From Mycobacterium gordonae (GTDB lineage Bacteria; Actinomycetota; Actinomycetes; Mycobacteriales; Mycobacteriaceae), in NCBI RefSeq assembly GCF_002101675.1, contig NZ_LQOY01000197.1, positions 28,936-92,935 of the forward strand: a stretch of DNA of 64,000 nucleotides, written 5' to 3'. The first letter of the stretch is position 1. Each line of letters starts with the position of its first letter. Both the position numbers and the translations under genes were made by a program. This document shows positions 8,812-16,885 of this stretch, piece after piece. Below the pieces are notes generated by a model. It was given only the letters and a program-made list of their open reading frames with translations. It was not told the DNA's origin and did not search any database.

Positions 8812-9233
8812 TCGGCCGCCGGAGCGAGACACACACCCAACCCGGCCAGCCGATCTCACAGGACACCAGCTCACCGGCGCCGGCGCGTCGGGTGTGGCGC
8901 GCGGCCCCACCAAGTAGATCTCGATGGTCGGCATCAAGCCGGCGCGTGGTCGACTGTCGGCATGCGTTGCTGCTGTGTCACTGTTTCGGCAACGCCGTTC
9001 TATTGCGGGCGAAGACCTGACTGGCAATAGTCGAGCCCAGCTCACGGCAAACGGTTGGGCTGGGTCCAAATGTGTTGAGCGAGAACGCTGCTGCCACGAC
9101 GCGGCTCGAACGTGCCACGACTGCGGTTGGCGGGCCGAGTCCGTCGCTGCCGCTCACCAAGCTTCGACGTCGACATTGGTTTCGAATTACGTTGGAGCGA
9201 AACTTTTTTGACCTTGAGGCGGCAGGGGGTTCT
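8812..9233. other. gap holding repeat copy B; no intact gene
   Basis: This 422-base gap contains the second copy of the 201-bp repeat (8964-9164). I see no complete gene. Only the 19-codon tail of a PucR-type gene at 8964-9020 is recognisable as former coding sequence. Confidence 0.55.
8964..9164 (+). repeat. 201-bp direct repeat, copy B (remnant of a second pucR 3' end)
   Basis: Copy B reproduces the last 19 codons of the PucR-type gene (ALLLCHCFGNAVLLRAKT then stop, with Trp changed to Cys) and the following non-coding bases. It has nine mismatches to 4978-5178. No pucR sequence precedes it, so it is a decayed remnant of a duplicated locus. Confidence 0.93.
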
Positions 9234-10085
9234 TCAACCGATAAGGGGCCGTCGGTTATCGGTCATCTCGGTCAGCGCGTCCTGCATCGCGGTGTGAATT
9301 CGCTTAGCGAAGAGTTCGGCATCCTCACCCGGCCGCGCCTGAGTGGCCGGAAGTACCCGCGTGCGCAGTTTGGTGGGAAGCGGCAAGTACGGGAGGAGTC
9401 CCACCCCGCCGACGCTCAGTCCCCACGGCAGTGAGAGGGAGATCGGCAGCGCCTTCATCCGGAACAGCTTGTCCAGCCGCAGGACGCGGGCAAGTCGTTC
9501 ACCGTCGGCGAGCACGAGCAACGACTCGCCGGCGCCCGCGGTGACGACTGGGACGATCGGCACCTGCTGTTCGAGGGCCAGTCGCGCGAAGCCGCTGCGG
9601 CCGCCGAAGATGACCTGATTGCGGTCGGAGAAAGGCTTGAAGGCGTCGAGGTCTCCGCCGGGGAACACAACGACGTGGTGGCCTTCTTCGAATGCCTGGC
9701 GCGCACTTTCGTGACTGGCGGGCCGGGCCCCGAGTTGTTCGACCAGCGGCCCCACGCCCAGAGTCCATGCCAGTTGATGGGTGAGGAAGGTGACCGGTCG
9801 GTCCAGCGCCAGGTCCTCCAGCGCGGCACCGGTGGCCAGCACATTAAGATCGAAAATCCCGCCGAATCCGTGGTTGGCGACGAAAAGTACGGGGCCGTTG
9901 AATGTCTCGGTCTCAAAGTCGATCTGCAGTCGGTTGTAGCGTCGCACGAATTCGATTGCCCGGCGACGGAACGCCCCGAGGGCCTTGTCCAAGCCGGAGT
10001 CCCCGTCCCCGGCGCTCCGTTCGACTGCGGCGAGCAGCGCATCCGCAAGTTCCTCGACTTCGTCGCGATCTTCCTCAAGCGCCAT
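9234..10085 (-). CDS. lysophospholipid/glycerolipid acyltransferase-like protein
   Basis: A 283-residue protein resembling the acyl-glycerol acyltransferase group. It contains LFVANHGFGGIFDL (residues about 67-80), corresponding to the catalytic His/Asp block though with wider His-Asp spacing than classical H-x4-D. It also has FPGGDLDAFKPF and VPIVPVVTAGAGESL, matching the glycerol-phosphate-binding and late motifs. It would transfer an acyl group from acyl-CoA to a lipid hydroxyl at the membrane. ATG 10085 has AAAGGTG upstream. Exact substrate unknown. Confidence 0.8.
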   Translation of the reverse strand: MALEEDRDEVEELADALLAAVERSAGDGDSGLDKALGAFRRRAIEFVRRYNRLQIDFETETFNGPVLFVANHGFGGIFDLNVLATGAALEDLALDRPVTFLTHQLAWTLGVGPLVEQLGARPASHESARQAFEEGHHVVVFPGGDLDAFKPFSDRNQVIFGGRSGFARLALEQQVPIVPVVTAGAGESLLVLADGERLARVLRLDKLFRMKALPISLSLPWGLSVGGVGLLPYLPLPTKLRTRVLPATQARPGEDAELFAKRIHTAMQDALTEMTDNRRPLIG

Positions 10086-10754
10086 CGGCTAGACACCTTT
10101 CGCCTCAGCAGGAACTGAAGGACAACAGTATCGTCAAGGATTCAAAGACCATTGGGCATCTCGATACTGAACAATCTTCAGTTCGGCGGGTAGATCCTCG
10201 GTGTGTCTCGTGTTGTTTCAGCCGAGGCTTGTCTCGCAGTCCAGGTGATTTCCGCACACCATGCGGTCCAGCCCGCGCTATCGAGAGTCGCGTCCCCCGA
10301 CAACGTCGCGGTCGCCACGGCGAAACTCGAGTACCCCGATACTCACTCCGAGTCGAGTCCCCTGCCGAAGACTCGGTTTCGCAGCCACATCGTGTCCATC
10401 AATTCAGTGTGCGGCACCTCCTCAATGGGTGCGCTCGGCAGCGACGGGGGTTCTACCGTGGCAATAGACGCAACGGGCCCGAACTGTCCCGACAGCAGCG
10501 GGTTGTCGAGATTCAGGGAAGATCGACAAGTCGGGCCACTATGACAAAGGATCGATTACTTCCATACCCCGTCAATCTTTGTTGCAGAAACCCCGGTCGG
10601 CTTCGGTGAGTTACCGGTCAAGTGGCGAGAGGGTCTCCACTTTTCATGGCGAATCCGAGAACCGTACGGTGCCCGCTTCGCCTGCCTAGGTCTCTTGCGA
10701 ACGGCGTCGCTTGGTTGGCGGCCTGGGAATCCTGCGAGGTCTAGCGTTGGCGGA
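10086..10754. other. 669-base region with no supported gene
   Basis: Frames on both strands overlap and none begins with a convincing ribosome binding site or shows a recognisable family. The longest plausible one (10203-10544, +) is Ser/Pro-rich and unrecognised. I see no tRNA or strong terminator. Confidence 0.35.
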
Positions 10755-11123
10755 ATGGGTTTGTTCAGTCATGAGGAGTTCCGGGACCCGGCCGACGGCG
10801 TTGGTGGCGGCGCCGGTGGTGGGGTTGTTGAGCGAGCTCGGCGGGCCGAGGTGGACGAGTACGGGGTGGATGAACCTGTGGTGGTGGGTCCGGGGTCGCC
10901 GCCTGAGGATGGTTCGTGCGGTCAGTTCGCTGTGCAGTTTCACGTGTCTACGTCAATGCTCGTCGGGCTGAAACGTATCGCCGATATGCGTGGGGTGAGC
11001 GTGCCGGAGGTATGCCGGCAGGTGATCGGTGTGTTTGTCGCCCAGCAGGAGGGTGAGCTGGGGGCATTGCTTGCTGCCGAGGCCGAGGCGGCTCAGTACC
11101 GGCCGAGTTTGGGTCAGGCGTAG
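10755..11123 (+). CDS. hypothetical protein, possible ribbon-helix-helix-like C-terminus
   Basis: A 122-residue product. Residues 1-55 are Gly/Glu-rich and probably disordered. Residues about 57-105 (FAVQFHVSTSMLVGLKRIADMRGVSVPEVCRQVI) read strand-helix-turn-helix, as in small DNA-binding or antitoxin-like proteins, but I recognise no family. ATG 10755 is chosen because the upstream extension to 10695 looks non-coding; the ribosome binding site is weak. It is convergent with the SIR2-domain gene; a functional link is only a guess. Confidence 0.45.
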   Translation: MGLFSHEEFRDPADGVGGGAGGGVVERARRAEVDEYGVDEPVVVGPGSPPEDGSCGQFAVQFHVSTSMLVGLKRIADMRGVSVPEVCRQVIGVFVAQQEGELGALLAAEAEAAQYRPSLGQA

Positions 11124-11412
11124 TCGCGCCCGCCGCGGGGGCGCCGCCTGGACCTGCTCATTGCTCCGATGAGGTCCGGCTATCTCCGATAGTGAGGTGA
11201 GCTCGTCGTAGTGGCGCCTCTCTGTGTCAAGGGGCCCGTTTCGGTGTCGTTGTAAGGTAGTTGCTGGTGGGTCCGGAAAGTGACTTGTCCGAAGTGCCGG
11301 TGTGCGGGGTTTCAGCTGGCCACGCAGGATTTGAGTGTCGTCCCCGAGTGTCCTTCCGGGCCTGCCGCCATGGAGGCTGCGTCGCGGCACCCACGGGGTC
11401 GCCGGGTCAATG
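11124..11412. other. gap probably holding the out-of-frame C-terminus of the SIR2-domain gene
   Basis: The right part continues, in a shifted minus-strand frame, the natural-looking C-terminal sequence of the SIR2-domain gene. The left part (11124 to about 11310) shows no gene on either strand. Confidence 0.35.
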
Positions 11413-13104
11413 TCACGATCCGCGACGGGAATCTGCGGCGGTTCGACCCACGTGTGCGGTCGAAAGAGCAGCCACGCGCGATCTGCCTGAATGTCGAAGT
11501 CGAGACCCACTTCCTCCGCGAACCGGCGCCGCTTGCCGTCTTTGAGGCCACATTGGGCGGGCGAGTCCCCGTAGAGTGCCTCCCCGTACGCAGTCCGCAA
11601 TTGCTTGCGCACGGTCGCGAAGTTGGCTGGGCTCGCCCTGGCGCGGGGCCTGCACGATCAGTCGCGCAGATCCGCTCTTGCTGGTCTGCATACGGACGGG
11701 CAACGTCTCACTGAGCATCTTCGCGATCGCTTGCACCAGCACGCGGTGGTGATGTGGCGGCGCGTCGACCGCAAGGGGATTGATCCCTGCGGTGCCCACC
11801 TCCCCGGGCGGAGCGAGCCCGCGCTGCACCCCGGCAAATGCAAGGTCCGACCGCGCGTCATCAGCGTCGCCCAGAGTGAGCACCTCCCCCGGTCCGCAGA
11901 CCACCACGGGCCATTTCGGTCGCGGTCGCAGTGCCGCTCTCGCGTCCGAGCGGCGCCAGCCAGCAGGAATTGCGACGCGAGCCACCTCGATGCGGGCTGC
12001 CGCGATGGGTAAGGCGTTGAACCGCAGTACCGGCCACCGTCTAGACGGTTTCGGCAGAGCTGACGCGACGACCCGACCCCGTGGGCGTAATTCATCCAGG
12101 TAGCGACGCATCTGCGGCTCTACCACCGCGTGCCGAGCGATCGCGCCCATCGTCTCGTCGAAACTGTGCGCAACCACTAGGTGCGCTGCCACACCCTTCG
12201 ACGCCAACTCCAGCAGCAAGTCCCGCACTGAGTTTGGTACCGCATCGGGGCTACGCACCATCCACCAGAAGCCTTGAGGCCACGCATCCGGGACGGACGC
12301 AGACGTGCGGAACATCTTCATTACCGACGCATCTCGGCCGCTGTAACCACACACCACAATCCCGAAGGTGCGGCTCGCATCGATTACAAAGCTCCGCAAG
12401 TCCCTATCCTGCTCACGAAGTTCCGGCTCGGTGTTCATCAACCGACGCTCCCGGAAGTCCCCGTGCAGCTTGACCGCCAATGGCCACCGCTGCGACTGGA
12501 AAGCCACCCGAGCACGCGCCGACGACTCCAAACCCGCGACGTTCAATTCGTCCCTGTCAACACGCTCTCCTGTAACTGTGCCCCGACGCAACGCATCAGT
12601 GAAGCCCTGCTCGATCAGCGGGTCAAAATTCGTGGTGATGACCAAATTGCAGTAGCCCGCGACCAACAAGCCACCCAGGACTCGATGCCCGAAACCCGGA
12701 TGCGCTCCACCGAACAAGTCCTCCAAGTACCGTTTGCGCGCCGCCTCATCCGGCATGACCAATTCAAAGGCCGCGGAGTAGTCGCCGTCACTGCCCAACG
12801 TGGGCATGCCGTTGCGCCCGTCGAAATAATGGTGCACCCTCCGCAACACCGTCGGATCCGACTCGTCGAAGCCCTGCCGAACAAGTTGGTGCTCAATGGC
12901 GTAACGCTCACACAACAGCCGATCCCGCACCGCCGTAGCCGTCGGCACACCCGCCGAAGCTGAAATACCGGCACCGAAAAACCACCCGAACGATGCTTTC
13001 TGAGCCGCCCAAATCGCAACAAAATCGCTCAGTTGATGCACACCCACACCAGCGCGCACCAACTCATCTAAGACTGCAGGCGGCGCACTCTCGGCAACAG
13101 CCAC
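11413..13104 (-). CDS. SIR2-domain protein, probable NAD-hydrolysing defence effector; C-terminus frameshifted
   Basis: 563 codons from GTG 13104. Residues about 35-270 form a SIR2-like NAD-binding domain: GAGISASAGVP (44-54), TTNFDPLIE (157-165), KLHGDF with the catalytic-type His at 214, and GYSGRD (253-258). Such bacterial SIR2 proteins in anti-phage systems deplete NAD+ on infection. The rest (about 280-515) is an unassigned module. Near 11622-11640 the frame breaks: the open frame continues into an Arg-rich tail, while the shifted frame reads FATVRKQLRTAYGEALYG and onward like genuine protein. It is therefore a frameshifted gene, a recent pseudogene, or a sequencing error. It sits downstream of dnaB, where H37Rv carries the DarTG toxin-antitoxin pair. 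Confidence 0.75.
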   Translation of the reverse strand: MAVAESAPPAVLDELVRAGVGVHQLSDFVAIWAAQKASFGWFFGAGISASAGVPTATAVRDRLLCERYAIEHQLVRQGFDESDPTVLRRVHHYFDGRNGMPTLGSDGDYSAAFELVMPDEAARKRYLEDLFGGAHPGFGHRVLGGLLVAGYCNLVITTNFDPLIEQGFTDALRRGTVTGERVDRDELNVAGLESSARARVAFQSQRWPLAVKLHGDFRERRLMNTEPELREQDRDLRSFVIDASRTFGIVVCGYSGRDASVMKMFRTSASVPDAWPQGFWWMVRSPDAVPNSVRDLLLELASKGVAAHLVVAHSFDETMGAIARHAVVEPQMRRYLDELRPRGRVVASALPKPSRRWPVLRFNALPIAAARIEVARVAIPAGWRRSDARAALRPRPKWPVVVCGPGEVLTLGDADDARSDLAFAGVQRGLAPPGEVGTAGINPLAVDAPPHHHRVLVQAIAKMLSETLPVRMQTSKSGSARLIVQAPRQGEPSQLRDRAQAIADCVRGGTLRGLARPMWPQRRQAAPVRGGSGSRLRHSGRSRVAALSTAHVGRTAADSRRGS

Positions 13105-13164
13105 GTCATGCGAATCGATCTCCGGCCCTCCAGGCCTAACCGAACAAGACCCTTCCCGCTTTCA

Positions 13165-13178
13165 TGTCGCAAGCGACA
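13165..13178. terminator. short inverted repeat between dnaB and the SIR2-domain gene
   Basis: TGTCGC-AA-GCGACA, a perfect six-base inverted repeat, lies about 70 bases beyond the dnaB stop. It may mark the dnaB transcript end or be an operator for the SIR2-domain gene. There is no U-tract. Confidence 0.25.
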
Positions 13179-13244
13179 ATTTGGCGGCAATTCAATTGGG
13201 AAAGTGACACGGGATCCGGGAACCTACAAGCTGCTCTCTTGTAC

Positions 13245-14624
13245 TCACCTCGCCATATTGGCGAACCGCGACAAGTGCAACTGATGCGCAACGGTCACGG
13301 TCCTGGTCGGACCGTTACGGTGTTTGGCGAGAATGAAATCCGCTTCTCCGCCACGTGGGTCATCGCGTTCGAATGCGTCCGGGCGGTTCAGCAGGATTAC
13401 CATGTCGGCATCCTGTTCTAGTGATCCCGATTCGCGAAGGTCCGACAGCATCGGCTTCTTGTCCGTGCGCTGTTCGGGACCACGGTTCAGCTGGCTGATC
13501 GCCACCACCGGAACCTCAAGTTCCTTGGCCAAAAGCTTGAGATGCCTTGAAAACTCGGACACTTCGATCTGTCTTGACTCGACCTTCTTACCCGATGTCA
13601 TCAGCTGGAGGTAGTCGACGACGACGAGTTTCAGGTTGGCCTTTTGTCGCAGACGGCGCGCTTTGGCGCGGATCTCCATCATAGTGAGATTCGGCGAGTC
13701 GTCGATATACAGTGGCGCTTCACTTATTTCGCTCATCCGCCGTGCTAGCCGGGTCCAGTCGTCATCGTTCATCCGACCCGAACGCATATCGGCCAGTTTG
13801 ATTTTCGCCTCCGCAGACAGCAGGCGCATCACAATCTCGGACTTGCTCATTTCCAGAGAGAAAATGACGCTGGCCATGCGGTGCTTGATCGAGCACGAGC
13901 GCATGAAATCCAACCCCAGGGTCGACTTCCCCACCCCCGGCCGCGCCGCCACGATAATCATCTGCCCGGGATGCAACCCGTTGGTCACCTCGTCGAGTTC
14001 GGTGAACCCGGTCGGCACACCGCGCGACATGCCACCGTTGGAGGCGATGGCGTCGATCTCGTCCATCGTCGGCTGCAGCAGGTCTTCGAGCGGCACAAAG
14101 TCTTCGGAGGTGCGCCGCTCGGCGACCTCGTAGATCTCGGCCTGAGCCCGGTCGACGATCTCGGCGACATCGGCACCGTCAGCACCCGCATAGCCGTACT
14201 GCACCACCCGCGTGCCCGCCTCGACCAGGCGGCGCAGCAGCGCCTTCTCGGCCACGATGCCCGCGTAGTAGCCCGCGTTGGCGGCCGTAGGGACGGTCGA
14301 GATCAGCGTATGAAGGTAGGGCGCCCCGCCGATGCGACGCAGCAATCCACGACGGTCCAGCTCCGCGGCCACGGTCACCGCGTCCGCCGGCTCACCGCGG
14401 CCGTACAGGTCCAGAATCGCGTCGTAGACGTTCTGATGGGCAGGGCGATAGAAGTCGCTGGGCCGCAGCCGTTCCAGCACGTCGGCGATGGCGTCCTTGC
14501 TCAGCAGCATCCCGCCCAGCACCGACTGTTCCGCGGCGAGATCCTGAGGAGGCTGGCGACCGTAGTCCTCACTGGGTGGCGGGGTATCCATCCCAGGGTG
14601 GGGCATGTCATCGACGACCGCCAC
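13245..14624 (-). CDS. dnaB: replicative DNA helicase DnaB, intein-free
   Basis: A hexameric 5'-3' helicase that unwinds DNA at the replication fork. The 459-residue product has the N-terminal DnaB domain (LAAEQSVLGGMLL), Walker A ARPGVGKST near residue 220, Walker B-type VVVDYLQLM, and the C-terminal arginine-rich QLNRGPEQR and DFILAKHRNGPT. GTG 14624 is chosen because GGGAGG stands six bases upstream and the product then starts VAVVDD, as in M. tuberculosis. The sequence runs LRESG-SLEQDAD without interruption, precisely where M. tuberculosis DnaB carries its intein. DnaA-box-like sites cluster just upstream. Confidence 0.97.
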   Translation of the reverse strand: MAVVDDMPHPGMDTPPPSEDYGRQPPQDLAAEQSVLGGMLLSKDAIADVLERLRPSDFYRPAHQNVYDAILDLYGRGEPADAVTVAAELDRRGLLRRIGGAPYLHTLISTVPTAANAGYYAGIVAEKALLRRLVEAGTRVVQYGYAGADGADVAEIVDRAQAEIYEVAERRTSEDFVPLEDLLQPTMDEIDAIASNGGMSRGVPTGFTELDEVTNGLHPGQMIIVAARPGVGKSTLGLDFMRSCSIKHRMASVIFSLEMSKSEIVMRLLSAEAKIKLADMRSGRMNDDDWTRLARRMSEISEAPLYIDDSPNLTMMEIRAKARRLRQKANLKLVVVDYLQLMTSGKKVESRQIEVSEFSRHLKLLAKELEVPVVAISQLNRGPEQRTDKKPMLSDLRESGSLEQDADMVILLNRPDAFERDDPRGGEADFILAKHRNGPTRTVTVAHQLHLSRFANMAR

Positions 14625-15060
14625 AGACCACCTCCCTTCGACTCGCCCACCGAACATACATTCGACTACCGACATTCCGAGAGTAAGTCATGGCACCGAC
14701 CCCCACCCCCTAGCTTCGCGCCGGATGAAACGTAAACGTTGCTGGACAGGACTCCAACAAGGCCTGTTCATGAAGCTGTGGATCGAGTGTGCATATCGTT
14801 GAACGCCTGTGTTGAACGGGGTGTGGAGAACCTGTGGATCAAAGCGGAGTTTTTGTCTATCAGTGCTGCTAACCGCCATACAACGCCGCCGAATTTATGT
14901 GGACAAGAATCTCTACGGCGTGTCGGCGCAGGTTATCGCGCCGGGCGTGTTGGTTTTCCGCCAGATTTTGGCGGAGTTAATGCGGGGTTACGCCCACCCC
15001 CGGGTTAGCGCTTCGGAACAGTTCGCCAGAATGCCGCTCCGCGAAGCCGGTTCAAGGCAG
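14625..15060. other. dnaB-rplI gap; no convincing gene
   Basis: About 435 bases separate dnaB from the rplI terminator. H37Rv annotates Rv0057 at this position. Here the plus-strand frame beginning 14809 turns into Arg-rich sequence running antisense through rplI, so I do not accept it. The visible content is the DnaA-box-like cluster and the dnaB promoter. Confidence 0.45.
14777..14906 (-). promoter_or_regulatory. cluster of DnaA-box-like sites upstream of dnaB
   Basis: Four same-orientation 9-mers in 130 bases: TGTGGATCG (14777), TGTGGAGAA (14822), TGTGGATCA (14833) and TGTGGACAA (14898). The last is the exact complement of the DnaA box TTGTCCACA; the second and third differ from TGTGGAYAA by one base each and the first by two. 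They lie in the presumed dnaB promoter region. Confidence 0.55.
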
Positions 15061-15096
15061 CACAAAACCCGGTGCGGCCGCAAGGGCCACACCGGG
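15061..15096 (-). terminator. intrinsic terminator of the rpsF-ssb-rpsR-rplI operon
   Basis: CCCGGTG (15068-15074) pairs with CACCGGG (15090-15096) around a GGCC-GCAA-GGCC inner stem. On the minus strand the hairpin is followed by TTTTGTG. It lies 14 bases beyond the rplI stop. Confidence 0.8.
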
Positions 15097-15109
15097 CAGG
15101 CGAAGCGAG

Positions 15110-15568
15110 TTAGCTCTGGGCGACGACTTCGAGCGCGACCTCGACGTCGATCTCGGGGTGCAGGTGCACCACCACCGGGTGCGTACCAACGGCCTTGATG
15201 TGGGCCTTGGGCAGCCGGACGATCCGCTTGTCGAGGTTCGGGCCGCCGGCCTTCTTGATGGCGGCCACCACGTCACCGGCCGTGACCGAGCCGAACAGCT
15301 TGCCGCTGTCGGACGCCGTCTTCACCGGCAACGAGACCGATCCGAGCGCCTGGATGGCGGTCTTGATCTCGTTTGCGTGTTCGCGGTCACGGACCGTTTT
15401 GGTTTCGCGGGCGCGGCGGATGTCGTCGGCCTGCCGCTGCGCACCGCGCGAGGCGACAATCGCCAGACCACGGGGCAGCAGGAAGTTACGGCCGTACCCG
15501 TCCTTGACTTCGACCGTGTCGCCGACGGAACCGAGGTGGTCGACGTCAGCCGTGAGAATCAGCTTCAT
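15110..15568 (-). CDS. rplI: 50S ribosomal protein L9
   Basis: A 152-residue protein matching L9 end to end. The N-terminal 23S rRNA-binding domain is MKLILTADVDHLGSVGDTV with GYGRNFLLPRGLA. A long connecting helix follows (RQADDIRRARE), then the C-terminal domain (KLFGSVTAGDVVAAI). It stabilises the L1-stalk base. Last gene of the rpsF-ssb-rpsR-rplI operon, ending at the terminator just beyond. Confidence 0.98.
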   Translation of the reverse strand: MKLILTADVDHLGSVGDTVEVKDGYGRNFLLPRGLAIVASRGAQRQADDIRRARETKTVRDREHANEIKTAIQALGSVSLPVKTASDSGKLFGSVTAGDVVAAIKKAGGPNLDKRIVRLPKAHIKAVGTHPVVVHLHPEIDVEVALEVVAQS

Positions 15569-15600
15569 CGTTTACGTACTTTCGTTGGGCCGCGCGGTGA

Positions 15601-15855
15601 TCAGCGCGTCGAGGAGGTGAAGGGCAGCAGCGCGACCTCGCGGGCGTTCTTCACCGCGACGGCGATGTCCCGCTGGTGCTGCACGCAGTTGCCGGTGACC
15701 CGGCGGGCCCGGATCTTGCCGCGCTCGCTGATGTAGGTCCGCAGCAAATTGGTGTCTTTGTAGTCGATGTTCTGGCCCTTTTTGGCGCAGAAGACGCATT
15801 TGCGCGCCTTGATCGGCTTCTCCGGAGCCGGGCGCCGCTTGGTGGACTTGGCCAT
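15601..15855 (-). CDS. rpsR: 30S ribosomal protein S18 (zinc-ribbon, C+ form)
   Basis: An 84-residue S18 with CVFCAKKG and a further conserved Cys in VTGNCVQHQRD. This is the cysteine-containing, zinc-binding form, as opposed to the cysteine-free paralogue induced by zinc starvation in mycobacteria. Basic N-terminus MAKSTKRRPAPEKP. Sits between ssb and rplI in the standard operon; binds S6 in the platform of the small subunit. Confidence 0.97.
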   Translation of the reverse strand: MAKSTKRRPAPEKPIKARKCVFCAKKGQNIDYKDTNLLRTYISERGKIRARRVTGNCVQHQRDIAVAVKNAREVALLPFTSSTR

Positions 15856-15896
15856 GGTGTCAATCTTTCCGTTCTTGTGCTGTGGAAGTTAGGGAG

Positions 15897-16406
15897 TCAG
15901 AAGGGCGGTTCGTCGTCGCCGCCGCCGAACGAACCCGAAGCGGGGGCACTGCCCCACGGGTCCTCGCCGGATCCGCCGGACTGCGCCGGCGCCGCCTGCC
16001 GTGATCCGCCGCCGCCGCCGCTGAAGCCGCCGCCGCCGCTGCGGCTGGCCTTGTTGACCTTGGCGGTCGCATACCGAAGCGAGGGCCCGATCTCGTCGAC
16101 CTCAACCTCGACCACGGTGCGCTTCTCGCCCTCACGGGTTTCGAAGGAACGCTGCTTGAGCCGCCCGGTAACGATCACCCGCGCGCCCCGGGTCAGGCTT
16201 TCGGCCACGTTCTCGGCCGCCTCACGCCAGATGTTGCAGCGCAGGAACAGCGCCTCGCCGTCCTTCCACTCCCCACTCTGACGGTCGTAGATCCGCGGGG
16301 TGGATGCCACCGTGAAGTTCGCTACGGCCGCACCCGAGGGCGTGAACCGCAGTTCGGGGTCAGCGGTGAGGTTTCCCACGACAGTGATAGTCGTGTCACC
16401 AGCCAT
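15897..16406 (-). CDS. ssb: single-stranded DNA-binding protein
   Basis: A 169-residue SSB. The OB fold (residues 1-115) starts MAGDTTITVVGNLTADPELRFTPSG and includes FLRCNIWREAAENVAESL. A Gly/Ser-rich linker follows, then the acidic tail GGDDEPPF, the C-terminal peptide that recruits replication and repair proteins. Position between rpsF and rpsR ensures co-expression with ribosomal genes. Normal length for mycobacteria. Confidence 0.98.
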   Translation of the reverse strand: MAGDTTITVVGNLTADPELRFTPSGAAVANFTVASTPRIYDRQSGEWKDGEALFLRCNIWREAAENVAESLTRGARVIVTGRLKQRSFETREGEKRTVVEVEVDEIGPSLRYATAKVNKASRSGGGGFSGGGGGSRQAAPAQSGGSGEDPWGSAPASGSFGGGDDEPPF

Positions 16407-16483
16407 AATTGCCTCCTGGGTCCGCCTGATGGGTGGGTGTACGAGCCTTGGATCAGCCTAGGCGCCTGCTCCGACAGAGGCGG

Positions 16484-16774
16484 TCAGTGCTTGTCGGTGC
16501 GCATCACCTTGGTGCGCAACACCGACTCGTTCAGGCTCAGCTGGCGGTCGAGCTCGGAGACCGTCGCGGGGGCGGCCTTCAGGTCGATGACAACGTAGAT
16601 GCCTTCGGCGTGCTTGGCGATCTCGTACGCCAGCCGTCGCCGGCCCCAGATGTCGACCTTTTCGACCGATCCACCGTCTTTGCGGACAACGTTCAGGAAC
16701 GTCTCCAGCGACGGGGCTACGGTGCGTTCGTCGAGCGTGGGGTCAAGGATGACCATGATTTCGTATGGACGCAT
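16484..16774 (-). CDS. rpsF: 30S ribosomal protein S6
   Basis: A 96-residue S6 (MRPYEIMVILDPTLDERTVAPSLETF, then WGRRRLAYEIAKHAEGIYVVIDL). ATG 16774 gives the length typical of mycobacteria, with GAGG five bases upstream; the frame extends 12 codons further but without homology. First gene of the rpsF-ssb-rpsR-rplI operon; S6 pairs with S18 in the 30S platform. Confidence 0.97.
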   Translation of the reverse strand: MRPYEIMVILDPTLDERTVAPSLETFLNVVRKDGGSVEKVDIWGRRRLAYEIAKHAEGIYVVIDLKAAPATVSELDRQLSLNESVLRTKVMRTDKH

Positions 16775-16885
16775 AGGGACCTCATCACCTCCTCTGGTCT
16801 GGGCGGCCACGGAACCTCCGTGGCAGGAGGGTCGCCTGCGTCGGCAACCGCCCCAGGCTACCGGATGGCCGGGCTGACCCGAAAT

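Noticed and set aside
10203..10544. 113-codon plus-strand frame downstream of the acyltransferase gene
   Set aside because: No start signal, Ser/Pro-rich and unrecognised; competing frames on both strands.
14809..15198. Plus-strand frame between dnaB and rplI, possible Rv0057 counterpart
   Set aside because: Runs antisense through rplI and its terminator with an Arg-rich end; the region is better explained by DnaA-box-like sites and the dnaB promoter.
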